NCBI GenBank assembly: GCA_014058105.1
Contig: JACGCM010001948.1
Span: 4,340,001-4,404,000 of the forward strand
Direction: 5' to 3'
Source of the DNA: Kingdonia uniflora
Taxonomy: Eukaryota; Streptophyta; Magnoliopsida; Ranunculales; Circaeasteraceae
DNA: 64,000 bases
Positions 1 to 11,570 of this stretch are shown here, one piece after another. The notes under the pieces were generated by a model. That model made no database searches. It had not been told where the DNA came from and saw only the letters and a program-made list of their open reading frames with translations. The position numbers and the translations under genes are program-made. Position 1 is the first letter of the stretch; every line of letters begins with the position of its first letter.

Positions 1-540
1 GAAACTTTTACTTATGCTCATATCAAAAATCTGAAGGGATAGATTAAGAGAATAAAATCGTTTGATACGTTTGATTAAGAAAATATAGATTAAGAGAACC
101 TCTAACTTTAGGAGATAATACATATCGGCAATGACCACCTCAGCTACGATATACTAACTTAACGAAGATAAGCAAGGCCCTAATCTGCAAATAGAATAAA
201 GAACACCAATTAATCCATTTGTTGGCTTATTTGATTCTAATGGATAAAATCCCAATGCTAACCTTTGATTTGAAGTTCATGATAAGATAGGCATAAGAGC
301 ACAAAGCTAGTTTATGATTTAACCGAGAAGAGCAAACTCAAAAATTGATAAACCACCTGAAAGACATGAAATTAAGATGAAATTAAAGCCCTAAAGTTGG
401 GTTTGAATCTATTACAACCCAAACATAATTTTTAACTCAATTGCTTACCATTCATCTGATTTAGAATCCACCAATTTTAAAAATTCAATGGATTGAATCA
501 AAGAAGATAGAAAGCTAACCGGCATAAGATGGACTGGATT
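1..540. other. AT-rich sequence, no gene seen
   Basis: I see no coding exon, RNA gene or transposon terminus that I can support in this stretch. Confidence 0.5.
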
Positions 541-702
541 TTATGAGGGACGATATACATGGCCGGTACAATCAATTGAATATGTCGAGTATGGTTCGTT
601 GTCAAAGGTTAAAAATTCTTCTTCAGAGAGAGAGGGAGATGGAGATGGAGATGGTGCGGAAGAGATATCATTGTTCGTTGAATCTCTGTGGACAATTGCC
701 AT
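541..702 (-). CDS. short hypothetical ORF, 53 residues
   Basis: The minus strand carries an ATG-started frame of 53 codons ending in TAA. It has a Ser-Pro repeat (PSPSPSPS) followed by an acidic LSEEEF segment, a composition seen in real N-terminal plant exons. I do not recognise the family. No second exon or splice donor could be tied to it, and the plus-strand frame over the same bases looks like its shadow. It could be the first exon of a gene whose remainder is outside the window, or chance. Confidence 0.2.
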   Translation of the reverse strand: MAIVHRDSTNNDISSAPSPSPSPSLSEEEFLTFDNEPYSTYSIDCTGHVYRPS

Positions 703-1345
703 TGATCGCTAAATCTCAGTTATGAAGATGTAAAAGTCTAGCGATTTCGGTTAAGACTATTAAGTTGTAGAAGGGAAGAGAAACAGTCAGGAAATTAAGA
801 TTACTTATTTCATTATTGCCATGTAATCAATGTCCCAGTTAGCTCTTTGCACCGCCACGTAGAACAAACATCGCCATGCAGGACAATCATCGTCGCTATG
901 CGGGACAATCGATGCCACGTAGGACAAAATTGAAATTTATAATATAGATAAGCGGATATAGTACAAATATACAATTGCTTAAATTTATATAATCAATAAA
1001 TATATAGTGTGTTTGTAAAAAAAACTATTTTAGAAAAACTGATACTATCACGACCCTACTCTACATTCACCATTATTGTCCCCATAACCACTCTATAGTT
1101 CTAGTTATATCTCTTGCTGCTTTGGCATAAATGTCTACATTATCACCCCTAAACAACACTTTGTTTCTGAACAGCACATTTGCAAGATAATGTAATGGAT
1201 AAATGTTTATGTCCTTAATGTTTTGAAATATATAGAAACAAATTAATATTTTTCATTCATATTAAAAGTATACATAATATCAGCATTACTTTTTGGTAGT
1301 TTATGTACTTATTAAAGCAAATTACTAACTTTTTACATTTTCCAG
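703..1345. other. intergenic, no gene seen
   Basis: AT-rich sequence with a short degenerate repeat near 856-936. I find no coding evidence upstream of the first RPA-like exon. Confidence 0.5.
856..936 (+). repeat. short degenerate tandem repeat
   Basis: Four imperfect copies of a GCCACGTAGGACAA-like unit (variants CATGCAGGACAA and TATGCGGGACAA) follow one another in about 80 bases. Confidence 0.5.
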
Positions 1346-2722
1346 AGATATCAAATTGAAGTTGTTTGCCAAAAAAACTATTTGGCAAAATTCAGAAGAT
1401 TTCTACAAGAAAATTATATTTTGCATTTGCAAAACTTCTATATTTCTTTCCTAAGCTCCGACGTTCCAGCTGTTATTGATTACAGACCTCAAATACAGTT
1501 ACAAGACAAGACAATAGTTAAAGAATTGGAAGACACCAACGATATCCCCCATTTCAAATTTAACTTTGTTGATTTCAACATACTTATCAACTATGTAAAC
1601 AACAAGACGAAAACCTTTAGTAAGTGTTTCGATCCTTCAATAAAATACAGTTTACTAAATTTCGATATTAATATTTCTAAAATATTTTCAATCAAATTCA
1701 ATAGGACATATTATAAAAATCTCAAAAATTGTCAATCAACAACTAAAAAGAGGCTCTGAAACTTTGAAGAAGTACGTGACAATCCGAAACGAAAAGTAAC
1801 ATATATATCATCACTCTATACTATTATTAAAAGTTAATTAATTAAGATCTTCTAAATTAAAGCTTTCCCTTTTAAATTTTAGGGGAAACGAGCTAAGGAT
1901 TACATTATGGGGATCAGTTGCATCAGAACTTGGGAGAGAACTAGATCAACTAAATGGCCAAAATACTTTATTGGTCGTTACTTTATTATCAGCAAATTTA
2001 TGGAACAGTAAGAATTTTAATATTATTAATTAATATGGCATTCACTCTCTACTTATTTAACTACTTACTTTTAATTTTGCCTAGATACGGTCAATGGTTC
2101 TTCCACATTTTCAACAAAAATATATATAAACTTGGATATTCCTGAGGCAACTGCTTTTTCTTATAGGTACATATATAATTTATTTGTCATAACAATTAAA
2201 ATGATTGAATCCTTATTATAACAATTTTCTCATAACAATACAGTGTTCAAACAAAAATTAAAATCACGCCAACAAAGCAAGGAAAGCGATTTAATCAAAA
2301 TATACTTGATTTTCAGACAATAATCAAGCAAATGAAAACAAATATTGCAAATCATTATGCAACTAAGGTAACCTAACTAAATATAATCAATTGATATAAA
2401 GATTATTATATTTTAAAAAAAAACTTATTCAATATGTTTTATTTCTTTTTTTATTTCAAATGCAGTCTTCAACATACCAACAACAATTTCTAGAATTTAT
2501 CATGAATATGGTTTTTACTACAATTCGTGCAATTACTGTAAAAAGAAAGTTTTTTGGCGAGACGATAAATTCTATTACAATGCTTGTAAAAAACGGCTGT
2601 TCATACAACTCCAAGGTAAAATTAATTAATCACATTTGGATTATTATATAAATAAATTAAATTATATTATGCTATAATAACAAAATTTGTTATATGACAG
2701 ATATAAGTTACAATTTGATATT
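1346..2722 (+). pseudogene. RPA70-like DNA-binding protein, 5' exons
   Basis: Five exon-like blocks match the replication protein A large-subunit family, which binds single-stranded DNA through OB folds: 1346-1619, 1883-2007, 2085-2166, 2466-2615 and 2701 to about 2722. Most are flanked by GT and AG splice sites. Recognisable pieces are an OB-fold strand (VDFNILINYV), NELRITLWGS, IYINLDIPEA, a zinc-ribbon start (CNYCKKKVF) and the RYKLQFDIQ strand. The second zinc pair is damaged: YYNAC stands where family members usually have YCxxC. The phase between the third and fourth blocks does not fit. The gene breaks at about 2722, where an Athila-type LTR begins, and its C-terminal exon reappears at 9296. 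Plant Helitrons also carry RPA-like genes, so the source may be a host paralogue or a Helitron. I am sure of the family, less of the exact splice sites. Confidence 0.7.
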
Positions 2723-3667
2723 CAATTCTCATTTGAAGTTGTCAACCAAAGGCCCATGGAAGCTTATTGAAGAGAATTAAATGTAGATATTATTCTTATG
2801 AGTTGTAATATTTATGCATAATTTAAGGCATTGTTTAGGGGATTTTACATTAATGGTGATATTTTGTAACCCTTCCTATACTCTATAAATAGGAGAGAAA
2901 TCCCACCCATGAGAGATCATCTTGGAGAGTGTAATATCAAAGTTTAAAGCAACAAAAGTTATTATTTCTCTCTTTTTCTTGTCTTTTACTTTTATTGTAG
3001 TAATAGTAGTATGGCAATGATCAAAGAGATGAGTAGCTAATCTTCTTAGCCAAGGCAAGAGGAAGCTTCACCCAATGTAGCCTTAGTATAGATTGTGTAG
3101 CTTAGTCAGAGTAATTACTTTCTCTCTATCCTAGAATATTGCATATTCGTATTCCTTCATTTTATGCTTGACCATAGCTAGGATTAGGAGGAGTAATGAA
3201 TCTAAGTAACCATCTTGTTTGACCATAACAAGATAGGTTAGGAACATGAAGAAGAGAACATAATCCATACTTATAAGCCAGACCATGGTTGAGTAAGTTG
3301 GTTTATGGGTAGTTCCCAATCACTAAATCTCTTTTATATTTTGATGTATTGCATATGCCCGACCAAGGATATGCGATACGGGAACTCGTAATTTACTTTA
3401 ATTATTTATGCTATCTCACGGTTACAAAGGGTGGAGTGGAATCTATGCCTTGGTTCCCCTCCGACTCATAAAACTCTTATTTTTTAGCATTTCTCTTTTC
3501 TTTACTTGCAAACCAACAAAATGAACACGCTGTTATTGGATAAAATTAGTAGCTCGATATAATTCGCACCACAAGTTTTTTGGGATACGACCCCGCTTAC
3601 CCTTGTACTTAATGGTACATCATGCGCTTGCGGGTCTCTTTTAAGACATCAGTTTTATAATCGGTCA
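2723..3667 (+). repeat. 5' LTR of the Athila-type element
   Basis: The stretch has a TATA-box region (TATAAATAGG near 2885) and ends in CA just before the primer site. It shares a GATGAG...CTAATCTTCT...GCCAAGGC block (3027-3060) with the LTRs at 36483 and 44817. The 5' boundary is uncertain by tens of bases. Confidence 0.55.
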
Positions 3668-3673
3668 AGTTTT

Positions 3674-3691
3674 TGGCACCATTGCCGGGGA
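3674..3691 (+). other. primer-binding site, tRNA-Asp type
   Basis: TGGCACCATTGCCGGGGA, six bases after the LTR, is close to the tRNA-Asp complement TGGCGCCGTTGCCGGGGA that Athila and Tat elements use. Confidence 0.75.
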
Positions 3692-4437
3692 CTAACGTGC
3701 AATTTATCTTTAAGTTGATATTTTAAGTCAATTTTTCTTCTTTCTTCTTTCTTTTTGATTTTATTTGATCTCGAAACACTTGGTGCAAATAGTAAATATT
3801 GTTTAAGTACTTAGTGTATGAGGTGGTCGGTAATTGGTGTGATAGTTTTAACGATTGTGTTACTGTTCCTTCTCTTCTCTTAGATTATTATTATTTGGAC
3901 AGAAACAGTAACAACACCTAATCTTGGTGGTATTAATTGGTTTTTAACTAGCTTAATCTTCTCATTTGCATGCGCCCACTTTAGTTTTTAACGAGCTTTG
4001 GTTTGTAACGAGTGGGTCCAACGTAACGAGCTTTGGTTTCGATAATTTATTAATATGTGCACGAGTTGCTTTGTTAAGAATTGTTTTATAGCTCGAGCAC
4101 AAACTATTTTTTGAACTTGAGAACAAAATGTTGTTTTGTGGGCCTTAATTCGAACTTGAGCACGATTTGCTTTTGTTGCGATCACGAACTTGAGTACGTT
4201 CTTTGGTAATTTTTTGAAGCCTCTTACCGACCACAAAAAGTTTAACGCGCTTGAGCACGAGTTGTTTTTGTGAGTTTTACTTGAATTGTGAGAAAATACC
4301 ATTTTTGTTAATCTTGATTATTACTCTCCATTGTCGATTAAACACAAGCCGATTACACTTTGACAATTTTCGGCACCGATATAAGCGTGGAAAGTGTTGA
4401 AGGCGGAAATACAAAAAGCTTAAAGCGCGGGAAATTT

Positions 4438-5180
4438 CTTGAAAAATCCTTCTTGTTCCCCCTAAGTGAAGGGGCGGCCACAGCTACACTGGGAAACACT
4501 TCCCGTTGGTTGGTACTTCTCAAAATTTGACATCTAGAAGGGGTACATATCCACTCCGCCTCGACACTAGGATATATAAAGTCGTGTGGACTGTGCAAAT
4601 CACGCTGCTCTAATAAAAAAAATTGTTGTGGTTGGATTGACTTATTGTTGTGTTTAATATTTTTTTTCATTCTAACATTAGTAAAGGTAAGAAACTGTTA
4701 GAGACTTGCAGAATTTCATCACCCAAAAAGTTCTCCAACAAGTGGGACCACCCATTAGGGATACGAAGAAATTCCTATCACACAAAAATTGAACGTCCCG
4801 GACCTCTAAATAACTGTTAAAAAAAAGTAGCAAGATTCCTGCGGGATTTCATCACCCAACGGATATGTGTACCAGACTGGGGTATAAGCACGGGTTTATA
4901 GGATACGGCCTCAGCCTAGCGCCGCGAAATACTGGTTATAGGTTTGCGACATCACCGTTCCGAGTGCTGATGTACGATAAGGCAACTCGCTCGGGCGTGA
5001 GGACTGAACATCTACTTTAAGATGGTACTAGCATAGTAACGTATGAGAGCATAGGAACCAAAGCCTTTTGCCATCCTACCCATTTTGAAAATAAAAGAAT
5101 ATAGGGGAGACCTAATTATTAATTTAAAAAAAATGATGATGTGTTAGAGTCTAGGTTTGATTAATTGTTTATTGCACCGG
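4438..5180 (+). repeat. conserved untranslated leader of Athila-type elements
   Basis: About 740 bases between the primer site and gag match 41085-41790 in the second Athila-like element far better than the two elements' LTRs match each other. It contains a short hairpin (GGGAA, loop ACAC, TTCCC, at 4491-4504) that is kept in both copies. Reading frames here are short and not conserved as protein, so conservation of the RNA or DNA itself is the likelier explanation. Its role, such as packaging, dimerisation or translation, is inference. Confidence 0.65.
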
Positions 5181-5402
5181 GTACTGAATTTTATTGATTA
5201 TTAGTTGTGCATGATCAATTGGACACGTGAAGAAAAATGTTTAGGAGGCTTACCGGAGCCTTTGCCCATTTACGGCCCATCACCACAGCCTAAGCAAAGA
5301 GGGTGACCACCTCGCCCAGTCAATATAATAGAGGACTTAGGAGCCCCAGTTTGGGAGGAAAGTGATCCATCTTGATTTTTTCTAATTTCGGAGGAGGGTA
5401 AT

Positions 5403-6815
5403 TGTCACGCCCCCAAAATTGGCTTCTAAATAAACTATTAAGAACGCGAATTCTGAGGTGTAACGTCGGGCATCCTAAAGATGAACCCCCAAAAGACGTA
5501 CTACAATTTAAAACAAATCGTAAATACATCTACAACACTAAGAAACTACGCAGCGAAAGAAAATTTAAAAGAGATAGAAATGATAAATAATACCTCAAAG
5601 ATAGCCAGAACTCCAAAAGATGCAAGTCTAGCTTGCTCCAACTACTAGTATCGCTACCGCAACAATTCACTTGAAAAAGTATATATGCGCAAGGCGTCAG
5701 CAAGCAACGCCCAGCAAGTACAAATATCCAAGGTCAAGAGGAAGCTATTAAGGTATTGGTGCACATCTAAACTAAAATAAACACAACTATTAAGTCTCGA
5801 TAAAAATCCCAATTCATTCCAATGCATGATACGATTCTCAAAGATGATACAAGTCTTCTGGCTTGAGTTTCAAAATGCAACTCCTAATGGGGTTTCTCCT
5901 TGTTTTCTGTACTTAATAACTTTCAAAACTATACAAATTAAAGCTTATTACTAAGGTCTGGATGTAAGGCTTTAAATGCAAGATTTCATACTAACCTCTA
6001 TATGTGCCTATCCTTAAACACAAAATCAAACTACAGTAGCATCCTACTCTAATAAAAGAATACATGATCTTCATTAAATTTAGCATGCCAACCCTAATAG
6101 AATTTGTGATTAAAGAACATTATACTTCTAACCAAACAACACATGAACTAGGTCAAGATGTAGCCCCTAAGTATATGTACTATAAGTTACTTAACAAGAA
6201 CCAATTAGGAACAATAACATGTAGCTAAATTTAAACTCAATCATGATAAAAGTTGATAGTAAGCAAGAACAGGAACTTCAGTGATAACAAGGACATGGAG
6301 CATCAATAGCTAAATAAGATAACTTACATGAATATGGGTTCAAATAAACCGGATGTATAATCTCCACAAGTGTGAATCCTTACACTAATCATGGCATATG
6401 TGAAGGGATAATAGTACTTGCCTTATATTGACAAATCCGTGGTTTAATACGAAAGGAGAACTCTGCTCTCAATGCTCTAACAATTTGATTTTCTGGTTCA
6501 AAACGGTTAGCAATGGTGAAATTGAGTTAAGAGAGGGGTTGAGGGTTTTTGAATTAGGGATTTGGGTTTGTTTCTCTCTCTAGAATGCAAGGAGAAGAGA
6601 GGTTAGGAATTCGGGGTTAGGGTTTTGTTTTCAATTGTATTTGAAATGAAGGAGAAATAGGGAGAAGAAAGATGGAGAGAATCGGGGAAAATATTTCGGT
6701 GGTGGGTTTTGAATGGGTTTGTAACTCAAAAGCTAGGATTCCATACTACAAGGTGCAATCAAGTTAAACTACAAACTTCGGCCACAACGTGATATACAAA
6801 AAGCGGGGCGCTACA
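5403..6815. mobile_element. solo LTR inserted in the Athila-type gag leader
   Basis: A 1413-base block begins TGTCACGCCCC and ends GGGCGCTACA, so it has TG...CA ends with inverted terminal bases. It is flanked by the 5-base direct repeat GTAAT (5398-5402 and 6816-6820). The uninterrupted target can be read in the duplicated copy at 7091-7125. No polyprotein lies inside, so this is best read as a solo LTR left by recombination between two LTRs. The start resembles Ty3/gypsy chromovirus LTRs. Confidence 0.75.
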
Positions 6816-7345
6816 GTAATTCATCTAGAGTTGACCTAATTGAACTTATTGTCGAGCTAGAAGTTGAACCCTCAATCATGGCTACTGCCAAATCTCTTAG
6901 GGACTATTGGACCCCAGTGGTGAGTGATATGCCTTCGTGTATTGTGTTACCAACCATCACGACAAACCATTATGAAATCAAGCCTAGTGTAATCCAAATG
7001 TTACCTACATTTCATGGGCTTGATTCTGAGAGCCCTTATAAGCACGTCCATGAGCTAGTTTGGGAGGAAAGTGATCCATCTCGAGTTTTTCCAATTTTGG
7101 AGGAGGGTAATTCATCTAGAGTTGACCTAATTAAACTTATTGTCGAGCTAGAAGTTTAACCCCCAATCATGGCTACCGCTAAGTTTTTTAGGGATTATTA
7201 GACCCAATAGTTAGTGATATGCCTTTGTGTATTGTGTTACGAACCGTCACGACAAACCATTATAAAATCAAGCCTAGTGTAATCCAAATGTTACCTACAT
7301 TTCATGGGCTTGATTCTGATATCCCTTATAAGCACGTCCATGAGT
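6816..7345 (+). repeat. 291-bp tandem duplication in gag
   Basis: The sequence starting AATTCATCTAGAG at 6818 recurs at 7109 and runs parallel for the whole unit, so the start of gag is present twice with a period of about 291 bases. The second copy has several stop codons that the first lacks. The first copy's left edge continues across the solo LTR to 5340-5402. Confidence 0.8.
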
Positions 7346-8640
7346 TTAAGAAAATTTGTGCGCTTTCAAAATACTAACATTTTACTGAGGATTCCGTCCG
7401 CCTTCATTTATTTTATTTCTCACTAAAAGATAAGGCGAGTCATTGTCTTGATTCATTGGCACCAGCATCTATCAATTCATGGGATCAAATGGAGACCAAG
7501 TTTAAAACCAAATGGTTTTCTATGGGAAAAACCTTCGTTCTTAGAAATGCAGTTGTTGAATTTGTTCAAAATGAGAATGAAACATTTTACGAGGCATGAG
7601 AGGGATATAAAGATCTTCTTTCACAATGTCCCCACCATGGTTTTGTGAAGCAACATCTAGCCCATATCTTCTATCATGGAATAACTTCTGAAAATTGTTA
7701 TAGGCTAGAATCCATGTATAGTGGCAAATTCCAGGACCTTGAACCTGATAGAGTTTATGAGGAGTTTGAGACATTGGCTGAGAACTCTCAGCAGTGAGAT
7801 TTTTTATCCACATAGAAATGTTTGTACAACCAAGAAAAGTGGTTTTTATGAAGTGAGTGAGGGAATAGCCATCAAAGCCCAATTAGATACTCTTACCCGA
7901 AAAATCGAGGTTATGGCTATAAATCAATCTAAGGGTAGTGTGAACCAGGTTCAACAACAAGGTTGCACCGTTTGTTATGATGTAACCCATGCGACTAAAA
8001 TGTGTCACATGTTCAATGAAATGAATGATAATCAAGAGCAAGTGAATGCTTTGAATAATACCAACAAGAGGCCCTTTGACCCGTACAAGCCAACTTGGCA
8101 GAACCACCCAAATTTTTCATGGAAGAACAGCCAACCCAGTTCAGGTTTTGGAGAGCCATAAACCTCAAGTCATAATTTGCCTAGGAATCCTATTTCTCAA
8201 TCTTATCCTCATGTATCCCAGTAATCCTTTCAGTCATCGAAACAGTTCCCACCCACTCTACCCAAATCATCTTTGGACGACTCCCTTTCTTTCTTCATGC
8301 AACAAATAATATAATTCCAACAACAGACTTTGGTGAATCAAAATTCTACATTCCAGTCTATCTTTAATCTAGAGACTCAGATAGGACAATTGGCAAATGC
8401 AATTCATGAGAGACCACCAGGTAAGTTACCTAGCCAACCTATATCTAATCTGAAAGGACCACCAGGGTTTGATTCTAGCTTAATCCCAAAATAGTTTAAT
8501 ACAATTACAACTCTTCACAGTGGTAAACAAATTGATAACCAAGTTGAAGTGCCCAGGGTAGAGCCAACACCCGTTACTATTGAGGTGGAGGTTGACACGA
8601 GTGAACTAGTTGTAGTAAATAACCATGAACCTTCTAAGTA
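6840..8640 (+). pseudogene. Athila-type gag, decayed
   Basis: Reads as a retrotransposon Gag capsid region. The N-terminal segment contains PTFHGLDSESPYKHVHE and is repeated in the tandem duplication. The core follows at 7330-7795, with segments such as NETFYEAWEGYKDLL and EFETLAENSQQ, and a proline and glutamine-rich tail lies at 8050-8480. Stops and frameshifts interrupt every frame, for example near 7372 and 7797, so no Gag protein can be made. Gag normally forms the virus-like particle that packages the element's RNA. Confidence 0.7.
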
Positions 8641-8650
8641 ACCTAAAGAG

Positions 8651-9212
8651 TTGCCTACCTCATTCGTTTTCGTACCAATGACACGTTTTGAGCCAAAGGT
8701 GTCTTATTCGCAATGCCTTCTTCCGGCTAATAAAGGGATTCAATTTGATGAGATATTGGATACATTTAAGCAAGTTTATATAAATATTCTAGTACTCGAT
8801 GTCATCATGCTTATCCCTGCATATGCCAAATTCCTTAAGGATGCGTGTACTAGGAAAAGGAAAATTAATGTGCATAAGAAAGTCTTCTTGACTGAGACAT
8901 TAACCCCGCCTAAGCTTCGAGATCTAGGAAGCCCAACCATCCCTTGTAAAATTAGAGATCACAAAGTGAATAGGGCGTTACTCGACTTAGGGGCTAGTGT
9001 GAATGTTTTACCTTACTCTGTCTATCAGGAATTAGGACTTGGAGAACTCGAACCTACCCAAATGATACTTTAATTGGCTGACAGGTCAATACGATACCCA
9101 CGTGGTATCCTTGAGGATATTCTTATCAAGGTTTATACTCTCAATTTTCCTGTGGACTTTATTGTTTTGGACACTGAGGATGTCACGAATCCTAACTGTG
9201 AGAATTTTTAAC
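8651..9212 (+). pseudogene. Athila-type aspartic protease, truncated
   Basis: The frame 8651-9073 continues in the same frame past a TAA to about 9212. It holds the retroviral-type protease signature DLGASVNVLPYSVYQEL, followed by the flap and second half (FPVDFIVLDTEDVTNPN). DLGAS rather than DTGAS is usual in this lineage. The match ends at about 9212 where sequence continuous with the RPA-like intron begins, so reverse transcriptase and integrase are absent. Confidence 0.75.
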
Positions 9213-9295
9213 AAAATTTAGAATTGCAGTTCTAAGGATTTATTACACAATTATTTTTTAAATATCTGTAATTTAATATAATATTTTATTGACAG

Positions 9296-10380
9296 AACCA
9301 AGGAGAGTCATTGGTTATGCACTATCTTGAGAACAAACTGAAGTGGCAAACCCGAGTATTCGGAATAAAACTAATGGACTCAAACATTGGTAAACCAAGC
9401 AGCACTTACAGGGTCGACATTATATCTATTATATTAGAGATGGAATTAGAAACTCCACAACAAATTACTGAAAGCCATGTACCATTGGAGAAAAGTAAAA
9501 AGGCAGCCAAGGAAATAGTAAAGGAAAAGCCAAGAAAAAACAAATAGTACATGAGATTAATCAAGAAGAGGTAATCTATAGACATTACTTATTATTCAGC
9601 AGGCAATTATTCATCAAACTCCAACAAAATAAATTATATCTTCAACAATGAATACAAAAGAAAGCGAGGACATAGCAAGCATTACATATCTTGAAGAAAT
9701 TATTACCAATACTCCAATGCAAGGACCTGAACTCCAAAAGAATTTAACAAAAAGATTAAGGAAAGTTAGAGGTAAAAAAAAAACATACTTCAAAGAGTAA
9801 TAAGTAAGCAAAAATCTCTCAACTAGAAGATAGGGAGGTAAACTCAACTTACAAAATCGTTTTGTTTTATAATGAATCTCTCTTGTTAAAATCAATTCAT
9901 TTATTTATTTACAGTTGGAAGAAATTAATAGTACTCCTCTAAAGTCAATCACAAATTCACCTCATGATTACGAACAACAAATGGTAATATATGGTTATAA
10001 ATATTTTTCTTAAATTATTCTTATCTTTGTGCTAAATATGTATAAATCTTGGAAAATGGAGATGAACAATTCCAACAAATAAGTGATGCCAAAGATGATA
10101 GACTTTTAACATTTAGAAGATCAATTAGAAAGAAATTGTTCCAAACAAAAAATGGTGGGAATACAATTAACACAAACCAAAATGAAGAAACTAATGAAAA
10201 TAAGCTAGATCAAAAATAAAATAATGAAGACCAAACAAAAGATGTAAAAGAAATGGAAGAAGAAGCTGAAGAAGAAAAAAAAAAAAAAAAAAAAATAATA
10301 AAGATGATCCAAAAGGTCTACATATGGAGAACGATTCAGACAAAGAGAGAACCTATGGTGACTATGAGGCACAACCTTAA
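9296..10380 (+). pseudogene. RPA70-like protein, C-terminal exons
   Basis: The exon 9296-9547 follows an acceptor (GACAG) and contains VFGIKLMDSNI...STYRVDIIS, the last strand pair of the C-terminal OB fold in plant RPA70-like proteins. It is followed by a lysine-rich tail. A stop sits at 9545 beside an A-run, where a one-base slip would restore the frame. Downstream blocks (9650-9780, 9915-9980, 10050-10370) are rich in Lys, Glu and Asn and look like a degenerate tail ending in a long A-run (about 10275-10295). The N-terminal exons of the same kind of gene lie at 1346-2722, so one gene was probably split by the retrotransposon, with part of the zinc-ribbon exon lost. Confidence 0.55.
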
Positions 10381-11560
10381 TTTTTTTATTAGGTATTTAG
10401 AGAATCAATTAAGAGTAAGACATTTATAGTCAATTTTGATAGTATTATGTTATTATATTTCAACAAACTATAATTATTTAATTCATTAAATTTTTAGCAT
10501 GTTATATCAATATTATCCATTAATATTTACTTTATATTAAGAAATTTGACTGACGTTACCCAATTTTGTTGGTTGTTACTACTATCCATATACACTTATT
10601 TGGTACTCATTTGCTAATGTGTGTTACTCTTTCATGTTATACACTACATTTATTTACTACTCCCTGAAAGATATGTGCTACTATTTATTATTATTACGTC
10701 TTTTTTACCTATCGTGCTTATGATTAAGGCGTTTATAACATTGAGGCTAGAATTTGAAAGTAGTACTGTCATATCCTCATAGGCGAATAAATGAGTTATT
10801 CTTATGTTTATGATTCAGAACTGAATATTAGATGTTTATATATACAACATGAGATATACTGTTATGGGGAGTGTGCCCCCAAGACATCTCAAACAAATCA
10901 GGTTGGTATAAATAAAAATCCCCCGAACGTGGTATAATGGTACTCAAATTACTGGTGCTCACAACATCCTTCTAGATGGTTATGGGGGTACTTCAACATT
11001 GGGCAAAAGGACTACTTCAGGCTTTGGGAGGGTATGCACTTCAATCTTGGGCGAAGGTTACAATTAAACTTAATCTATAAGAATGCATACAAAGTATTTG
11101 TTAAATAACAGCGAATACAATTTTATTAACAATGAAACCAACTCCTGTCAACGGCTATATATGATTTTAGCCAAACATTAATGTCCCACGACACAAAATT
11201 TGTATTGTTATCTAAAAGATACCTGTGAAATTCATTACATTTATAATTCAAAAAATAATACAAAACCCCATCTTCTTATCAAAAATAACGTATTTGCATG
11301 CGCGCATGCGCGTGCGTAACTGCTCGTGTTATATAAAATGTAGGTGAATCAATTGCCAAACTCAAACTTTTTATGAATTCATGTAACTACTTAAACTTGA
11401 AAAGAACTATCAAATATCCCAACCCACCATTTTCATTATTTACCAAACAAGAAAAAAACCATTCATGTTCATATCAAATAAATGTCATATAAGTCAATTT
11501 TTGTTAATATCACCATTGATTTTTAGATCTAGATCGTAGCCCTTCATTATATTTTCTTTA
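10381..11560. other. intergenic, no gene seen
   Basis: AT-rich sequence without a supportable exon. It contains an alternating purine-pyrimidine tract (11295-11318) about 250 bases upstream of a TATA box. Confidence 0.5.
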
Positions 11561-11562
11561 AG

Positions 11563-11570
11563 TATAAATA
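11563..11570 (+). promoter_or_regulatory. TATA box of the cysteine-rich peptide gene
   Basis: TATAAATA is followed by about 130 bases of unstructured sequence ending at a strong splice donor (AAG|GTGAGT, 11698/11699). This fits a short non-coding first exon. The link to the coding exon at 13522 is inferred from the matching acceptor. Confidence 0.45.

Larger units (their letters stand above)
2723..9212 (+). mobile_element. Athila-type Ty3/gypsy element, 3'-truncated
   Basis: A plus-strand LTR retrotransposon with one LTR (about 2723-3667), a tRNA-Asp-type primer site, a long untranslated leader, gag and protease. It stops at about 9212 inside the protease, so reverse transcriptase, integrase and the 3' LTR are missing. 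It lies between two parts of an RPA70-like pseudogene. The DLGAS protease, the Asp primer site and the long leader place it in the Athila/Tat branch. Many stop codons show it is old. The 5' end is approximate because there is no second LTR to compare. Confidence 0.7.

Noticed and set aside
543..725. Plus-strand frame with an REREMEMEM repeat
   Set aside because: A CT/GA-rich stretch read in one frame. The minus-strand frame over the same bases is more protein-like.
4353..4670. Minus-strand frame of 105 codons in the Athila leader, partly echoed at 40954-41390
   Set aside because: The shared AVAAPSLRG piece follows from nucleotide conservation of the leader. The frames differ in length and break at different points, so a conserved antisense protein is not supported.
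7541..8107. Minus-strand frames across the Athila gag
   Set aside because: Shadows of gag on the plus strand.
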